Of a stretch of 64,000 nucleotides of DNA, positions 11,988-24,199 are shown in pieces; the stretch's first letter is position 1; each line of letters begins with the position of its first letter. Source of the stretch: Dillenia suffruticosa (taxonomy: Eukaryota > Streptophyta > Magnoliopsida > Dilleniales > Dilleniaceae); NCBI GenBank assembly GCA_033439265.1, contig JAVTVX010000012.1:31008761-31072760 (forward strand), in the 5' to 3' direction. The notes under the pieces were generated by a model. The model worked only from the letters and a program-made list of their open reading frames with translations, was not told the DNA's origin and ran no database searches. Position numbers and translations under genes: made by a program.

Positions 11988-14900
11988 ATGTCGAAATCTT
12001 TGCCTTACTCAATTAAAGATGTCCACTACGACAACGCTAAATTCCGTCAGCGATCCCCTTTCAAGGTCTCTCTCCCCCCCTCTCTCTCTCTCTCTCTCTC
12101 ATCTTCGTTATCTTGTTTAATTTTGATTAAATTTGGTGTTAATTTTGTTAATTATTGCTATTGGTTTCAATTTGATTCATTTCCTGTTGTTTTGGAGAAT
12201 TTGGAAGGCTCTAGATTACAATGTCGTGACGAATTCGCATGACATTGAAGAGGAATTCAATATGAGATTGCAATAACATTAATTTCAACTTCATCAAATG
12301 ATCGTTGAGATGTGATTTCTTATGTCAAGATTTGGGTTTTCCAGAGGAAAGGGCATAGTCAAATCCCTTTTCACTAGACACTAGGGCTCTGTGAAGCATA
12401 GACATGGACATGTCTATGTGATAAATCTCAAAAAATTAGAATATGCTTCCTGGCTAGAACAATAATGCTTTTTTTCCCCATTTCTGATTACTTTTTTTAT
12501 TTATAAATGGTTTTAACTTAAGAGCAAGTGGATTACTAAACAAGACCGGAGGCTAGATGATTGTATTTTGTGTGGTGTTTAAGAGGATAGTGGTAAGGTT
12601 ATGTGCCATTCATGACATCATTTTTTTGGTCCAATGGTGATTGCGCATGACAAATCCTGGTGGCTTACCTCTACGCATGAACACCCCACCCCGGGAGATG
12701 CAGAATTTGATCGTAAGATCTCTTGATACCATCTAAATAGTCCATGGCATTTATGACATTTGCATAAGCAATGGAAGAGTATGGATTGTTATGGTTGCAA
12801 GGGCAGGATACTAACTTAAGAATTTTTTCTTGCCATATTTTCACTGCTGAGGATAGCTCTCGCCATTTAGGATCTTGTATATATAAAGAATCAGATAAAT
12901 AATCTAATTCTAAAATCCTGAACTCATTTGTTTGCATTTCATGGGTTTGATCTAAGATCTTCTCATAAATATGATATTAACAGCATAGTATTCCACTCAT
13001 CTCATGGCAAAGTTTTGAGATTGACTGGTTACTAGAGATTTGCTTTTCCAAGGAGAGATGTCAGGCAATGTCCACTGGGTCGCTAGCTTCTTTGCATGGA
13101 TGCCATTAGGTCAACGTCTTTGCAAAGCAAGGGAGATCCAGATTGAATATGGAAAATTGCCCAGTTTGTCCTTCCACTCTCATTTAATATGGGCTTTGAA
13201 TGTTTTCTTCAATTAGAATCAATTAGAATTGGTGAAGTACTAAATTGCTTCAACTTCGTTTGGGTACCTTCTTTCTCTCCTACCATTGCTTTGAACTTTT
13301 CCTTCATTCACCATTACAAGAGATCTTGTTTTACCTGATCTTGTCATTAGAATCCTACCAAAAGAACAGGAAGGAAATATAAGTGGTTTGAGAAAGTGGA
13401 GTGGTGCAAATATTTGATGATCTATGATGATATTTGGTCCTTTCTTCTGCTTAAGATTAGGGTCTTTGGTGATGGCCCCAACATGCAGTTGATCTTTTCT
13501 TTGGAAAGCCTTTTCTTTTTTTTTTTTTTTTGGGTGAGAGGAACTTTGATTTTTGGAAATATATCCACCTCGTTGTTGTTGTAACCTTAGGTAATGGAAT
13601 CATATTTTGGAGGGCTCTTTCCCTATGTGCCCTGAGACGTAGGAAATGATTTCTCCATTCATTCTTCTTTGACCCTATTTTTCTTGGAAATGTCAGTGTA
13701 ATTATAGGAGCTATCAAGGTGCTCCTATTGTGCTAGAGTTTATTAATTTCTTAACAAACCTTTTTATCTTATCAAACTAAAGAGTTTGATTCGGTTCCTG
13801 CTGCTTTGATTATTTGGTGATTTGTTAAAATGCACTATTATGCAATTAATATAAGTTGATCTCTTGAACCATAACCAATTTTCCAGTGGATTTCAACCTT
13901 GATATGTAATTTCAAGCTAGGCAAAGATGCCAATGGCAAGCGTGCAATAGTATCACTCCTTGTAGATATGGTCTGGGAAAAACAGTTAAGACAATGAATA
14001 AATTTTAATATCATTCAGATTGAATTCTCGCATATTTTGAAGTTGCCATCTGCGTTTCCCATGTAAAATTTAGTTGATCTGAACTGCTTCATTGAGTCTC
14101 TAACTGAGTGCCTTCTAAGTTGTTACTGCCTTGTTTCTCCAGGTAATTTCTCAGACCATTCTCACCCGTAATGTAAAGCGCGATGTCATAAGATGTAGTA
14201 CTGGGAAATTTCTAGTGTTGTTAATGATAGGCGGTTTGGCATATCTCATGCTTACACAAAGAAATCTTGTTCCTTCTGTTTCCAATGGTGTAGCTAATGG
14301 CACTAGCAATAAGGAAGGGGAGAGCACCCTCTTTGGTGGTGGCACCAGATTGCGAAACCTGTGGAGAAGAGCACCAAGGCTTCCTCCTCGATTAACACCC
14401 GATGAAAGGGCTACCCATATTAATTCTATTCATGATGTGGAAAAAGTACATGTAGTGTCAAAGTGGAAGGAGAGGCAGGAAAGTGTAAAGAAGGCATTTA
14501 TTCATGCATGGTCTGGTTATAAAAATTATGCAATGGGTTATGATGAACTGATGCCTTTAAGTCAAAGGGGAACTGATGGCTTAGGTGGTCTTGGTGCTAC
14601 CATTGTGGACGCCTTGGATACAGCCATTATAATGGGTGCTGATGAAGTTGTGTCGGAAGCTGGTTCATGGATTGAAGAACATCTATCTGAGAAAATCAGT
14701 CACAAAGGACAAGTGAATCTATTTGAAACTACTATACGAGTTTTGGGTGGTCTTCTAAGTGCTTACCATTTAAGCGGTGGAGAACAAGAAATGAATTTGA
14801 TACAGAAAGGGCCTAAACCTGTTGTTTACCTACAGACTGCCAAGATGTTGGCAGATTGTCTTCTTTCCGCTTTTACTTCCAGTCCAACTTCAATTCCCTT

Positions 14901-17900
14901 TAGTGATGTTGTTCTACGCGATTGCTCAGCACATCCAGCTCCAGATGGACTGAGCAGTACTTCAGAAGTCTCAACACTGCAGCTTGAATTTAATTATCTT
15001 AGTGCAGTTTCAGGTGATCCGAAGTACAGTCTGGAAGCCATGAAGGTTATGGAACATTTAAAGACACTCCCCAAGGTGGAAGGACTAGTTCCTATATACA
15101 TAAGGTATTAAATATTCATTTGTAATTTAGTGTATATGTTTAGTATCTACTTCTTTTCAAGCATATCCACACTGAATGGTGGTCAAGGAGGACCTTAGTT
15201 TTATAGCCGGTGCTAATGACATACGACCTACTAGTAAATTATTGGGTCAGGTTAGAACTCGCATCTGGGACCTGGCAGCTGATGCAAAGGAAGCAAGCAA
15301 TGACAAGTGCTTGTAGCAACATATTTGTGGCCTCAATTTATGCATGAGATGCTCAGACGCATTTTTTGTGATCCAGAAAAAGAATAATAGTTCATCCATC
15401 TTACAGTCCTTTGTGCAGGAGAATGCACAATAATATTGGCTTCTTTAGGTGTCCAAACAATGAGAGTTATCCAATTTGATGAGTCTGATATGTTCTCACA
15501 ATTAGGCATACTAAATATATTCAGTGAAATTATAGGACATATTATTAGTTGATCCAGCACAACTCACCAAATAATCTCTCTTAAATAACAAACCAATAAA
15601 ATTTCAAGTAGCCAAATAAGACCAAACTTGTTTCTTTGTCTTCTTCGAAATTGTTCAGGATTTTCCTGGAGAATTTATATATAGATATACATACATAGAG
15701 AGAGAGAGAGAGAAGATTGAAAAAAGAAAAATTTAGAAAGGAAAGGGCATTCAATTCCGTTGAACAGTTTGAAGAGTTGAATTCACTCAACGCTTACTTT
15801 TTGCGTTGAAATTTGAAGTTTTCTATCCATTTTTAATAAGACAATCATTACAGTGGAGGAATCACTCCTACAATATCTCCAAGCCTCTAAACCACCTATG
15901 CTCTGTGGAATTCTGATTTGTATATGATCTATGTTGATATTGACATTCTAAGGTTTAATAGGATAAAGTTCCTTTACACTCTCATTCTAAGGTTTTGTCC
16001 ACAAGTCTGTGTTTTAAGGGTACAGAGTTGGGGGTTGATGACTTTGCTGAGACAACTCGAAGGAAAGTCAGTTCTCTCTTTTTCAATTCTCTGTGGTACA
16101 AAGTTAAAAGGGCAATATTCTGCACAGTCTATCTCCTTGGGTGAGCCACCAGCTACAGAAATAATATAAGGAAAAACCAAAAAAGAAATAAAATAAAATT
16201 AAGAAGTGAAAACTAAACTGATTTGAATGAAATGATATGTATGCTAACCTCTGTGCGATAGCAGCAACTGAAACATATGATACATTCTATGTTACATGAA
16301 TGACCTCATCACTGTTTTCCGGTGTCTTTTGGAGCTACATTTCTTGTTGGAAGTGCCTGATCCCCTGTTGACCCAGTTCTTAGTTTTCCAACTGTTCATA
16401 CAACCTCTTGAGCAAACTTCTGTTGTTCTTTTCTTATGAAAATCATACACACACACACACACACACATATTGGCTGCGCAAATTTCCACAAGTTAAAGAA
16501 ACAAAGAGCATCTTGAATCCTCAATCATTATGTCCATTTGCTTGACTCTCAAGTTTTTGTTTATTCAGCTATTTATTTATATATATATATTTATATAAAG
16601 CTCTAATGAAGGGGGTCCTGGCTGAAATTTTTGTTGTTCTGTTGAAACTGTTGTAACTTTAGTTGATAATTCTCTTCATGCTTGATCCTTATGTATGGTG
16701 AACTATGCAAATACTCTTTGATTTTGACTATGATTTTCATTTTCATTGAATGAGATGTGAATAAATAACCTTTCTTCTATATTATTGCCTCATAAGTTTA
16801 TTTCATGCCAATTTTCTTAGTTTTGCCACTCATTTTTGCAGCCCTCAGTCTGGGGAATTTAATGGAGATAATATAAGACTCGGTTCACGTGGTGACAGCT
16901 ATTATGAGTACCTACTTAAAGTATGGCTTCAGCAGGGGGGTCGTCAAGATGGTAATTTAACATATTTATACAATATGTATCAGGAAGCCATGAAGGGTGT
17001 CAGGCATCTTCTCGTTAGGAAATCCATCCCAAATGGATTGGTTTTCATTGGGGAACTGCCTTCTGGACGTAGGGGTGCTTTTAGTCCAAAAATGGACCAT
17101 CTGGTATGTGCTACTATCAGATTTGAATGTTCTTTTTTCTTCTTCCTCCTGTTGATCAAGTTACACCATTTACCTTGGAGTATTACCAAGTTTTCTAGTT
17201 TCTGTAAGAAATTTTTTTTTTTTTTTTGGGTAAAAGTCAAAAAATTAAGTGAAGGGGAGAAGTATGATACAAGAGAAAATATAAGATGAGGAGAAACCCT
17301 CTAAGAAAATATGCTACACATAGACAAACTTATAGAGGGTTGCTTTCCAATCTCTTTGCCAGTCCTCTAAAGTCAGGTCTTTGAAAACTTCTGGTGCATG
17401 AGCCCATGGAAATGCCTAGAAAGGATATTCTTCCATAAGAGAGATAGATCCATAGACACTTCTAAAGATCCTAGTATTTTGTTCCATCCAAGTACACAAA
17501 GAAATATCTATTGGAGCACCTTTTCACAACAAAGAAGCATCCTTCTTTTTTAGATGGCCAGATGAGTTGTTGAGATTGATCATTTTCCCTTTTTATTTTT
17601 GGTCCAAAGGTGGTTGAGCTAAAATGCCCCCAACCTGATACAAATGGGGTTTCAACCTAAGACCTCTTTTAGTATCCACCTCTGCTGTTCTTTTAATCTA
17701 TACTTACTTGCTTAATGCTTTTAAAGAATGTGAAATTCTTATCAAAATAATGAGCAAAAACTCATTAAACTAATTATCAGGGAGAAAAGGCACAAGGCTT
17801 GTAATAGGTAGAAAATTTATTGGCTAATTGATTCAACCATGGCAGTAGCGCAAAAGGTATTACAAAAAGTTATGCCTTTCACCAACTGTGAACTATCAAA

Positions 17901-20900
17901 TTCCTTTAACTACCATGTTGTGGATCCCTTGACTAAAATGCAATAAGCTCGATCTTGAAAATTGTTGTTCCATAGACAAGAAAGAAACATTTGTCTATAC
18001 AAATAATTGGAAACTCAAGAAATGGTTTCTTCACATATGTCCTAAAAATTAATTATCGTTGAGGTTGAAAAGATAGAAAAGCAATAAAATAGAAGACAGT
18101 ATGGGATAAATATATGTTTGGTAGTTTTATGGGAAAAAGTATATCATAATTTAGGATGAAATTAAGATAATTGTTTGTCAGAATTCCTTATTTTGAAACA
18201 AGAAAGATTGCAATCTTATCTTTATAGATACTTCTTAAGAGTCTGAGACATCTTATAATTTTGATATAAGGAGTCAAGTCCCTCCTAGAGTCTTTTAACT
18301 CTTAGATTTGAAATAGTTATTAAGTGAACAGTCATTTGATTGGTTTTACTCAAGAAATACCTTTTGTGATAAAAAGAAAAACCTCTTTCTGGAAAGGGAA
18401 AAAATGCGAAGTAGGGGGAATAGGGCATTTCGAAGTCCCAGTACCCCTTAAGAACCTTGCACAGAGTATCACATGTTGATAGCTTTCTCATCCCCCACAA
18501 ACTGTTAAGAATTATTCACCTTTAAAGATCATAACATTATTTTCCCAACAATCATCTGCTTTACTTTCCAATTACCTGTAAATCTTCGCAAGTTGTCAAT
18601 CAAAATCTTTGGTAAAATTCATGGCTGACTAGAGTTTTATCAAGTTTAAAATGAATGATTTGTTGACTATTAGTCTTATTTCTGCAAACAATAATAATGC
18701 TACCTCACACACACTGCCCTTTTTTAAGTCTCCTTACCTGTTATAAGTTAAAAACAAAGATATAAATTTCAGGAACGTTTCTAAATATGTAGAATCAAAC
18801 TATTGGAAAGGAATTTGGATGATATTATGTAAGCAGACAAAATGTTGGATTAATAGAACTAATACAATCCAATATACGCACATATATATATATAGTCAGA
18901 AAAAATAAATTTATTCAGAAGAAAGCAGCAATATGAAGGGGAAGAGCGCTAAGATAGTGCCACCTTTCCCCAAGTCTACAATGTCAAAGACTGTACAAAA
19001 TTACCATGGACCGAGTCAGAAGTTACCCTGTGAAGACACAAGAGAGAGAGGATCTTCCCACACTGAAGAACTAAAACAAAGCATGTGGAATGCACATTCA
19101 GTATAAATGACAGTTCAAACTGAGTAGTAAAATTTGATGGGCAACAAGTACCTGAAGGGATTTTTTTTTTTTTATATAATTAGGGATTCCTGTTGAAAAG
19201 GGTGGGAATTTTGAGATGTGACAAGGGCAGTTTGATGAAATGGAAAACTGGTTCTTGAATACTATATAACCATAGAAATCACAACAATTAAAATAAAATT
19301 TTGATAAAGTTGTGATACGACAAGCATTATTTAGGGTTGCAAATGTTCTGCAATTATGAAAAATGACAAAAAAAAAAAAAAATGAGTGTTGCTGAGATGC
19401 GATGTTGTGGCATATCATGTGACAAGATAAAAGATGATGACAATTAAGAACACTGAGCAAAGGTCAGTGGTTGCTCATATTGATTCTAAAATGAGAGAAG
19501 ATATATTAAGAAGGTTAGCAGTGTTTAAAGAAGACATGAAAGGAATACACATTAAAGGAGGTTGAGGACAACCTAAAAGAACTGTGGAGGACGTAAGGAG
19601 CTAATATATACTGTTACATAATCAGACTACCAATGTAGCCATAAATAATAATTGGAGAAAGATTCATGTAGCTGATACCAACTACTTTGGGACACAAAGT
19701 TCCGTTGAATTGAGTGAACTATTGAAATTGAGAAAGGAAAGATCTTTGCTGATATGAAATCATTGTAATTTGAGCAAGGTGAATGGACATATTAAATTCT
19801 GAATGGACTGGTATACTACTGATGTCACATATCATGTCATTGAACTTATTAGTTCTGAGGAATGCATTTCAATGCTTGCAGCCGAAAAACTGAATCTGGT
19901 CTTCTCGGCTGAGTGGAGTTTGTTGGTTATTGGATAATACCTTCCCAATAGTATGGTGCATATGTTGGGCTATACAATCATCCAGCCAAGGGAGTTTATC
20001 CCTCTTTGTTTATGCTAAATTGCCCTGTAGTCACCTGTGTGGTTATTGGGTTACAAAGGAGGTTACACTTGTCATTTGAAACCTTTAAAACAGGAACTTT
20101 GAATTACAGATTTCATAGATGGAAATGGGTATTTTAGTTCTCTCCTCGATGCCAGAGTGTTTTGGCACTCATATTACCTCATAATTTCTTTGATAATTTA
20201 TCAATTGTTGGAAATGTGTAGACCATATTAAATAACTTATCCTGATGCCTGATACGAAAGGTGGCCAGAAATATGTCCTCTTTTTTGGTGCTAAGGTAGA
20301 ATGCTTTTTTTAAAAAAATAAAATAAAATAAAATAAAGATTACCTTTGCATCATTTCTTTTGAAATGCAAATTGTTGCATTTGCTTTTATAGGTGTGCTT
20401 CCTACCTGGAACTCTTGCTCTTGGTGCTACAAAAGGCCTTACAAAGGGAAAAGCTATGGAAGAAAACCTGCTTACATTTGACGATGTGGAGAATTTGAAG
20501 CTTGCTGAAGATTTGGCTAAGACTTGCTTTGAGATGTATTCAGTAACTTCTACTGGTTTGGCTCCAGAAATTGCTTACTTTCATGTAGAGGTCAGTTCGC
20601 GCCAGAGACAACACTGAAAGTGGTTGTTAATCTGCTTATATTCTTCCCTTTAAAGTACATGAATTTATATAGGATCCTTTCCATCCATTTTATGAATATA
20701 AATTATTCCAATTAATGATTGAGCAGGATTATTCTGAAAGAGGTCTTGATGGTGGGAACAAGAGCTCAGAATATGTAAATGACATAATAATAAAGCATGC
20801 TGATCGTCACAATCTTTTGCGCCCTGAAACTGTTGAATCACTCTTCGTCCTGTATCGCATAACAGAAGACCCAAAGTATGCTTTAGAAAGTACCATGCAA

Positions 20901-21220
20901 TTTTTTTTTGAGTATGTTGGAGAGAGGTCATTAGAATTTTCTCTTTTACTGGCGTGATTTACTTCTGTAGGTATCGTGAATGGGGTTGGCAGATCTTTGA
21001 GGCATTTGAGAAGCACACAAAGGTTGATTCTGGAGGATACACTTGTCTAGATGATGTCACGGTGATCCCTCCACGGACAAGAGACAAGATGGAAACCTTC
21101 TTCTTGGGAGAGACTTTGAAGTATCTCTACTTGCTTTTTGCAGACAACAGCATTATTCCACTGGATGAATTTGTCTTCAACACAGAAGCTCATCCAATTC
21201 CAGTTAAACGTGCCACTTAA
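11988..21220 (+). CDS. MNS3: Mannosyl-oligosaccharide 1,2-alpha-mannosidase MNS3 (ER-type, GH47)
   Basis: Six exons: 11988-12065, 14143-15104, 16842-17103, 20393-20590, 20727-20875, 20971-21220. They total 1899 nt (632 residues; Arabidopsis MNS3 is of similar size), and all introns are GT-AG with frame kept. This type II membrane enzyme of the glycoside hydrolase 47 family removes one alpha-1,2-mannose from Man9GlcNAc2 on N-glycoproteins early in the secretory pathway. Residues 1-46 are cytosolic and contain LPYS (5-8), the tail motif reported to hold Arabidopsis MNS3 in the cis-Golgi. Residues 48-64 form the membrane anchor, and the catalytic domain runs from about residue 110. Typical GH47 signatures are [40 protein letters not shown] and the C-terminal FNTEAHP. 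Intron 3 (3.3 kb) carries LINE debris. Confidence 0.95.
12671..12973 (-). other. Unrecognised antisense open frame in MNS3 intron 1
   Basis: About 100 codons are open, starting upstream of the first Met at 12937 (KILDQTHE precedes it). The composition is protein-like ([38 protein letters not shown]) rather than low complexity. No family is recognised. It may be a decayed exon or transposon fragment inside the intron. A functional gene is not claimed. Confidence 0.3.
17325..17560 (-). mobile_element. Possible L1-type LINE tail fragment in MNS3 intron 3
   Basis: On the minus strand the frame gives [16 protein letters not shown] and then [17 protein letters not shown], with stops between. The W-x-E-x-N-x-R-x-F pattern is that of the region after the reverse transcriptase in plant L1-type LINEs. 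It is short, interrupted and weakly supported. Confidence 0.35.
19455..19735 (+). mobile_element. RTE-type LINE 3' fragment in MNS3 intron 3
   Basis: The plus strand reads [20 protein letters not shown], then [12 protein letters not shown], then [17 protein letters not shown], with stop codons between. The order G(R)P-K-x-T, a spacer, and then [10 protein letters not shown]-x-x-FGT is characteristic of the C-terminus of plant RTE-like LINE polyproteins. Only the 3' end is present, as expected for 5'-truncated insertions. Confidence 0.6.
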
Positions 21221-21717
21221 AAAGAAATAAAAGGAACTCAATATCATTTTCATTTGGGGCCCCATGATCTCGCCTCGTCCTTTTGGACTCACTGGTGTAT
21301 TTATCACAGCATTTAACCAAGACCCGGCACATGGGGACATATCCCAGGCTGCGGGGAGTTTTGTAGGAAGCTCAGCTTGATTTGGTGCATCCATTGGTGA
21401 TTTGGTCTTGCGTAATGTCATGCTTAACATACAAATGATAATTTTAATTGATTTCTTCTTCCTTCTGATCCTGGGGATTATGAAATTGTTGTACCATATA
21501 GCCATTTTGATCAATATATTTGGAGGTATTTTATACCCAGAGAATGAGTTTACTGCAAAAATTTGTAAATGATGTGGCTAGTCCTCGAGTACTATTATTT
21601 CTTTCTCTAAAAGCTCATTTCATTGATTTTAGCAGTCTACTTTTTGTTAAATTCTCATTGTACGGTGCCTAAAGTTACAAGCTATCTGCATAACTGAAAT
21701 TTGACAGCCTTGCAATA

Positions 21718-22137
21718 TCAAAAGGTCTTATTGCAATTTGTAATATCACATTCACTTTCAAGGAGAAATAGGTGATCCCCATCACAGATGACGCTTATGT
21801 CATCCATTTCTGCGTTCTCTTCATTGACAACCTCATTAGGATTGTAGCCTCCAAACTTTTCTCCTGCAGGTTCACAAGGTTTCGGGTTGACAATTTGATA
21901 GAGCATAAAAGGAGATGCCCTTTGATGAAATGTTTCATGATATCTATGCATGTATTTCTTGTTTTAATTTCCTCTTGTGGCAACATTCACTTTTAAAATT
22001 GTGTATCTGAATCTTTTTTGTGGAAAATAACTGAAGATTTTATTACTCTAAATTGCAGGTTTAGGAACAGAGCTTACCAGCTACTCTGAGTAGTTCTTCT
22101 ATTGAATCAGGTAACAAGATGAACTTCCTTGCAGCTT
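21718..22137 (-). pseudogene. Two exons of a KHA-like domain, antisense and downstream of MNS3
   Basis: Exon A (about 22137-22078) ends at a GT donor and reads ARKFILLPDSIEELLRVAG. Exon B (21863-21718) follows a CTGCAG acceptor and reads EKFGGYNPNEVV, then EENAEMDDISVICDGDHLFL, ending at TGA. Joined in frame they resemble the KHA domain at the C-terminus of plant Shaker-type potassium channels (an LPxSxEELL segment, a KFG, then AEIDDxxVIRDGDHL). No channel, cyclic-nucleotide or ankyrin region was found on the minus strand up to 24 kb. It is therefore probably a displaced gene remnant, though missing upstream exons of a live gene cannot be excluded. Assignment to a channel family is inference. 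Confidence 0.5.
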
Positions 22138-22139
22138 CT

Positions 22140-24199
22140 GTGAGGTACATCTTGTCTGAAATTGCGTGTTAAAGATAAAAAAAAAAAAAGTCATAATTTT
22201 CTTTTCTAATCATTTCTTTTTTCTTCTAATCTTTTCGGAGGGCATTTTTAAAACCTCTAATAACATTTTAAAAATTTTTAATGATATTTTTTAATTTTGA
22301 ATAGTATTTGGGGAAAGAGGGCATGACGTCGCCTTTGCCTCGACCTTTTGTATGGTGTACGTGTGGAAAGTGGGAAGAGGTGTTAAAATTTTGAAAATTA
22401 ACTTTCAAAATAAAAACTTGCAAAATTTTTGAAGAACAAAAGTAGCCCAAAATAAATTTATTGAGATAAATAGGGTTGCACCCTAAATGATCAGATACAT
22501 AAAATCACCTCAATTGAGAATTGGGAGTGTTAAAGATGGAAATTAATATAATACCTGAAACCCTAATAATATATTATTTTAATAAAATATTATTGTACAT
22601 GGTAATAAATACCATGATTAATGAAAATAGAAAACAATAAAATTTAAATAATTATTAGAATATTTTATTGTCATTCAGAACAGTTTTTTCAGCATCAATC
22701 ACAAATGCAATTCGCACTGTTTCCTTCATGATAACTCTGGAAATCAACTACAAGTACAGGGATGACAATTATTCAAACAAGTATTTACAGATGAAATCGA
22801 CATTTCTCTCGTTAAACCAACTTTAACATCTGTGGAAACCTCCATTTTCTAAATAGTAGGGGAGGCTTAGAGAAAGCACCTCCTATAAAGAAAAGGTCAG
22901 CATTCAACCGGAAGGGCTGGTCTCGGGTCAAGCCAGACGACAGGTGGATGGTAACATTACTTTCAAGTGGGCTGTGCCAGGCTCGTGAAAGCAAATACCC
23001 AAGCCTAGTCCCGAAATTGCCTAGGCGGGGCCTCCCGGGCCGAGTGAACTGCCTGAGATCAAGTCCACAACAAAGTCAAGAGGAGGGTTTTTGTTAGAAT
23101 AGCAAAAGCTTCGAAGTACTCACCGGTGATATTATGGGCAGTAATTCTGTAGTTTTGATGAAGGTCAAGTTGCTTGGAGTTCTGGTTTCATAAGAAAGTT
23201 AGAAAACCAGCACTAGAATGTCCTCTGATTTTCAATGTACTTCATCACATTTAGTGTACTGCGACAGTATTATTATAAGCTAGGTTTAACAGCAGGCATT
23301 TGGTGTCAAAACCGTCGTAAAGTTCTAACAGGGCAAATGGGAGTGAAAGGCAATGATTCTAGTGAGAGCCATTTTGAAGGAAAAAGTAGTGTTCACAGCT
23401 TTCACTTTGCTTGGTGAGAAAATGGGCAGAAGTCACCGTTAGAGATGTTTTCTTGAGATTTTTTCATGTTTATAGCCTCTAAGATTATACAAAGAATGCG
23501 ATATAATTGTCTAAAGAGCAAGCACCCTTTTGGATAGAAATAGAAGATGAAGCATTAGTCGCTTGGGGGGCCACGATTTGGAAGATATGGTGTTATCCTA
23601 AAAAAAAGAACAACAGAACAAAAATGCAAATCAAACATAAGAACCAAACAAGCAAGGCTGTCCAGCCTCTGCCAATGACCAATAAAAGCACACCTTTAAA
23701 ATTATTTCTGTTATTATCAGGATCTTGATTAGACAGATACTACACGTGATCCCTTCTGTTGGACCATACAGCCTTCACCCTGGCACTATTGATAGAATTC
23801 CAACAGAAGATGTGATTTTTAAATGTTGGTAAACAAGAACATTGGAAAGGAGAGAAAGTTCATGCAAAATTATTCCAACATACTCTCAACGAGCTTTCCA
23901 CATATATGTGTCATACTCTCAATGATCCCCCCACATTCTCTAGCAAGTTTGTAGCAAGTTACAATAAGGAACACCAAGAGCATACTGGAATTGCAATTTC
24001 ATAAAAATCACAACTAGAAGAAACAGATTGCAGTGGAGATTACGATGTTCATAAGCTCATAGAAAGGGAATAGTACATCAAAGACAAAAAGTTACAACCA
24101 AAAATTGCAAAATCTATTGCTTATAGGATGCAACTTCAAATTCTACATTGGGTGCCATCAGAAAGATATTGTAGCACTGCACAAACCTTTAGAAGCACA
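22140..24199. other. Intergenic DNA between the KHA-like fragment and PFD6
   Basis: No gene is supported. A GC-richer patch at 22860-23090 stands out from AT-rich surroundings (22460-22690). Several short open frames on both strands lack any family signature. PFD6 would end its 3' UTR here. Confidence 0.5.

Noticed and set aside
14131..14142. ATG at 14131 as the MNS3 start
   Set aside because: It lies in the intron before the acceptor; exon 1 at 11988 supplies the conserved MSKSLPYS N-terminus and matching phase.
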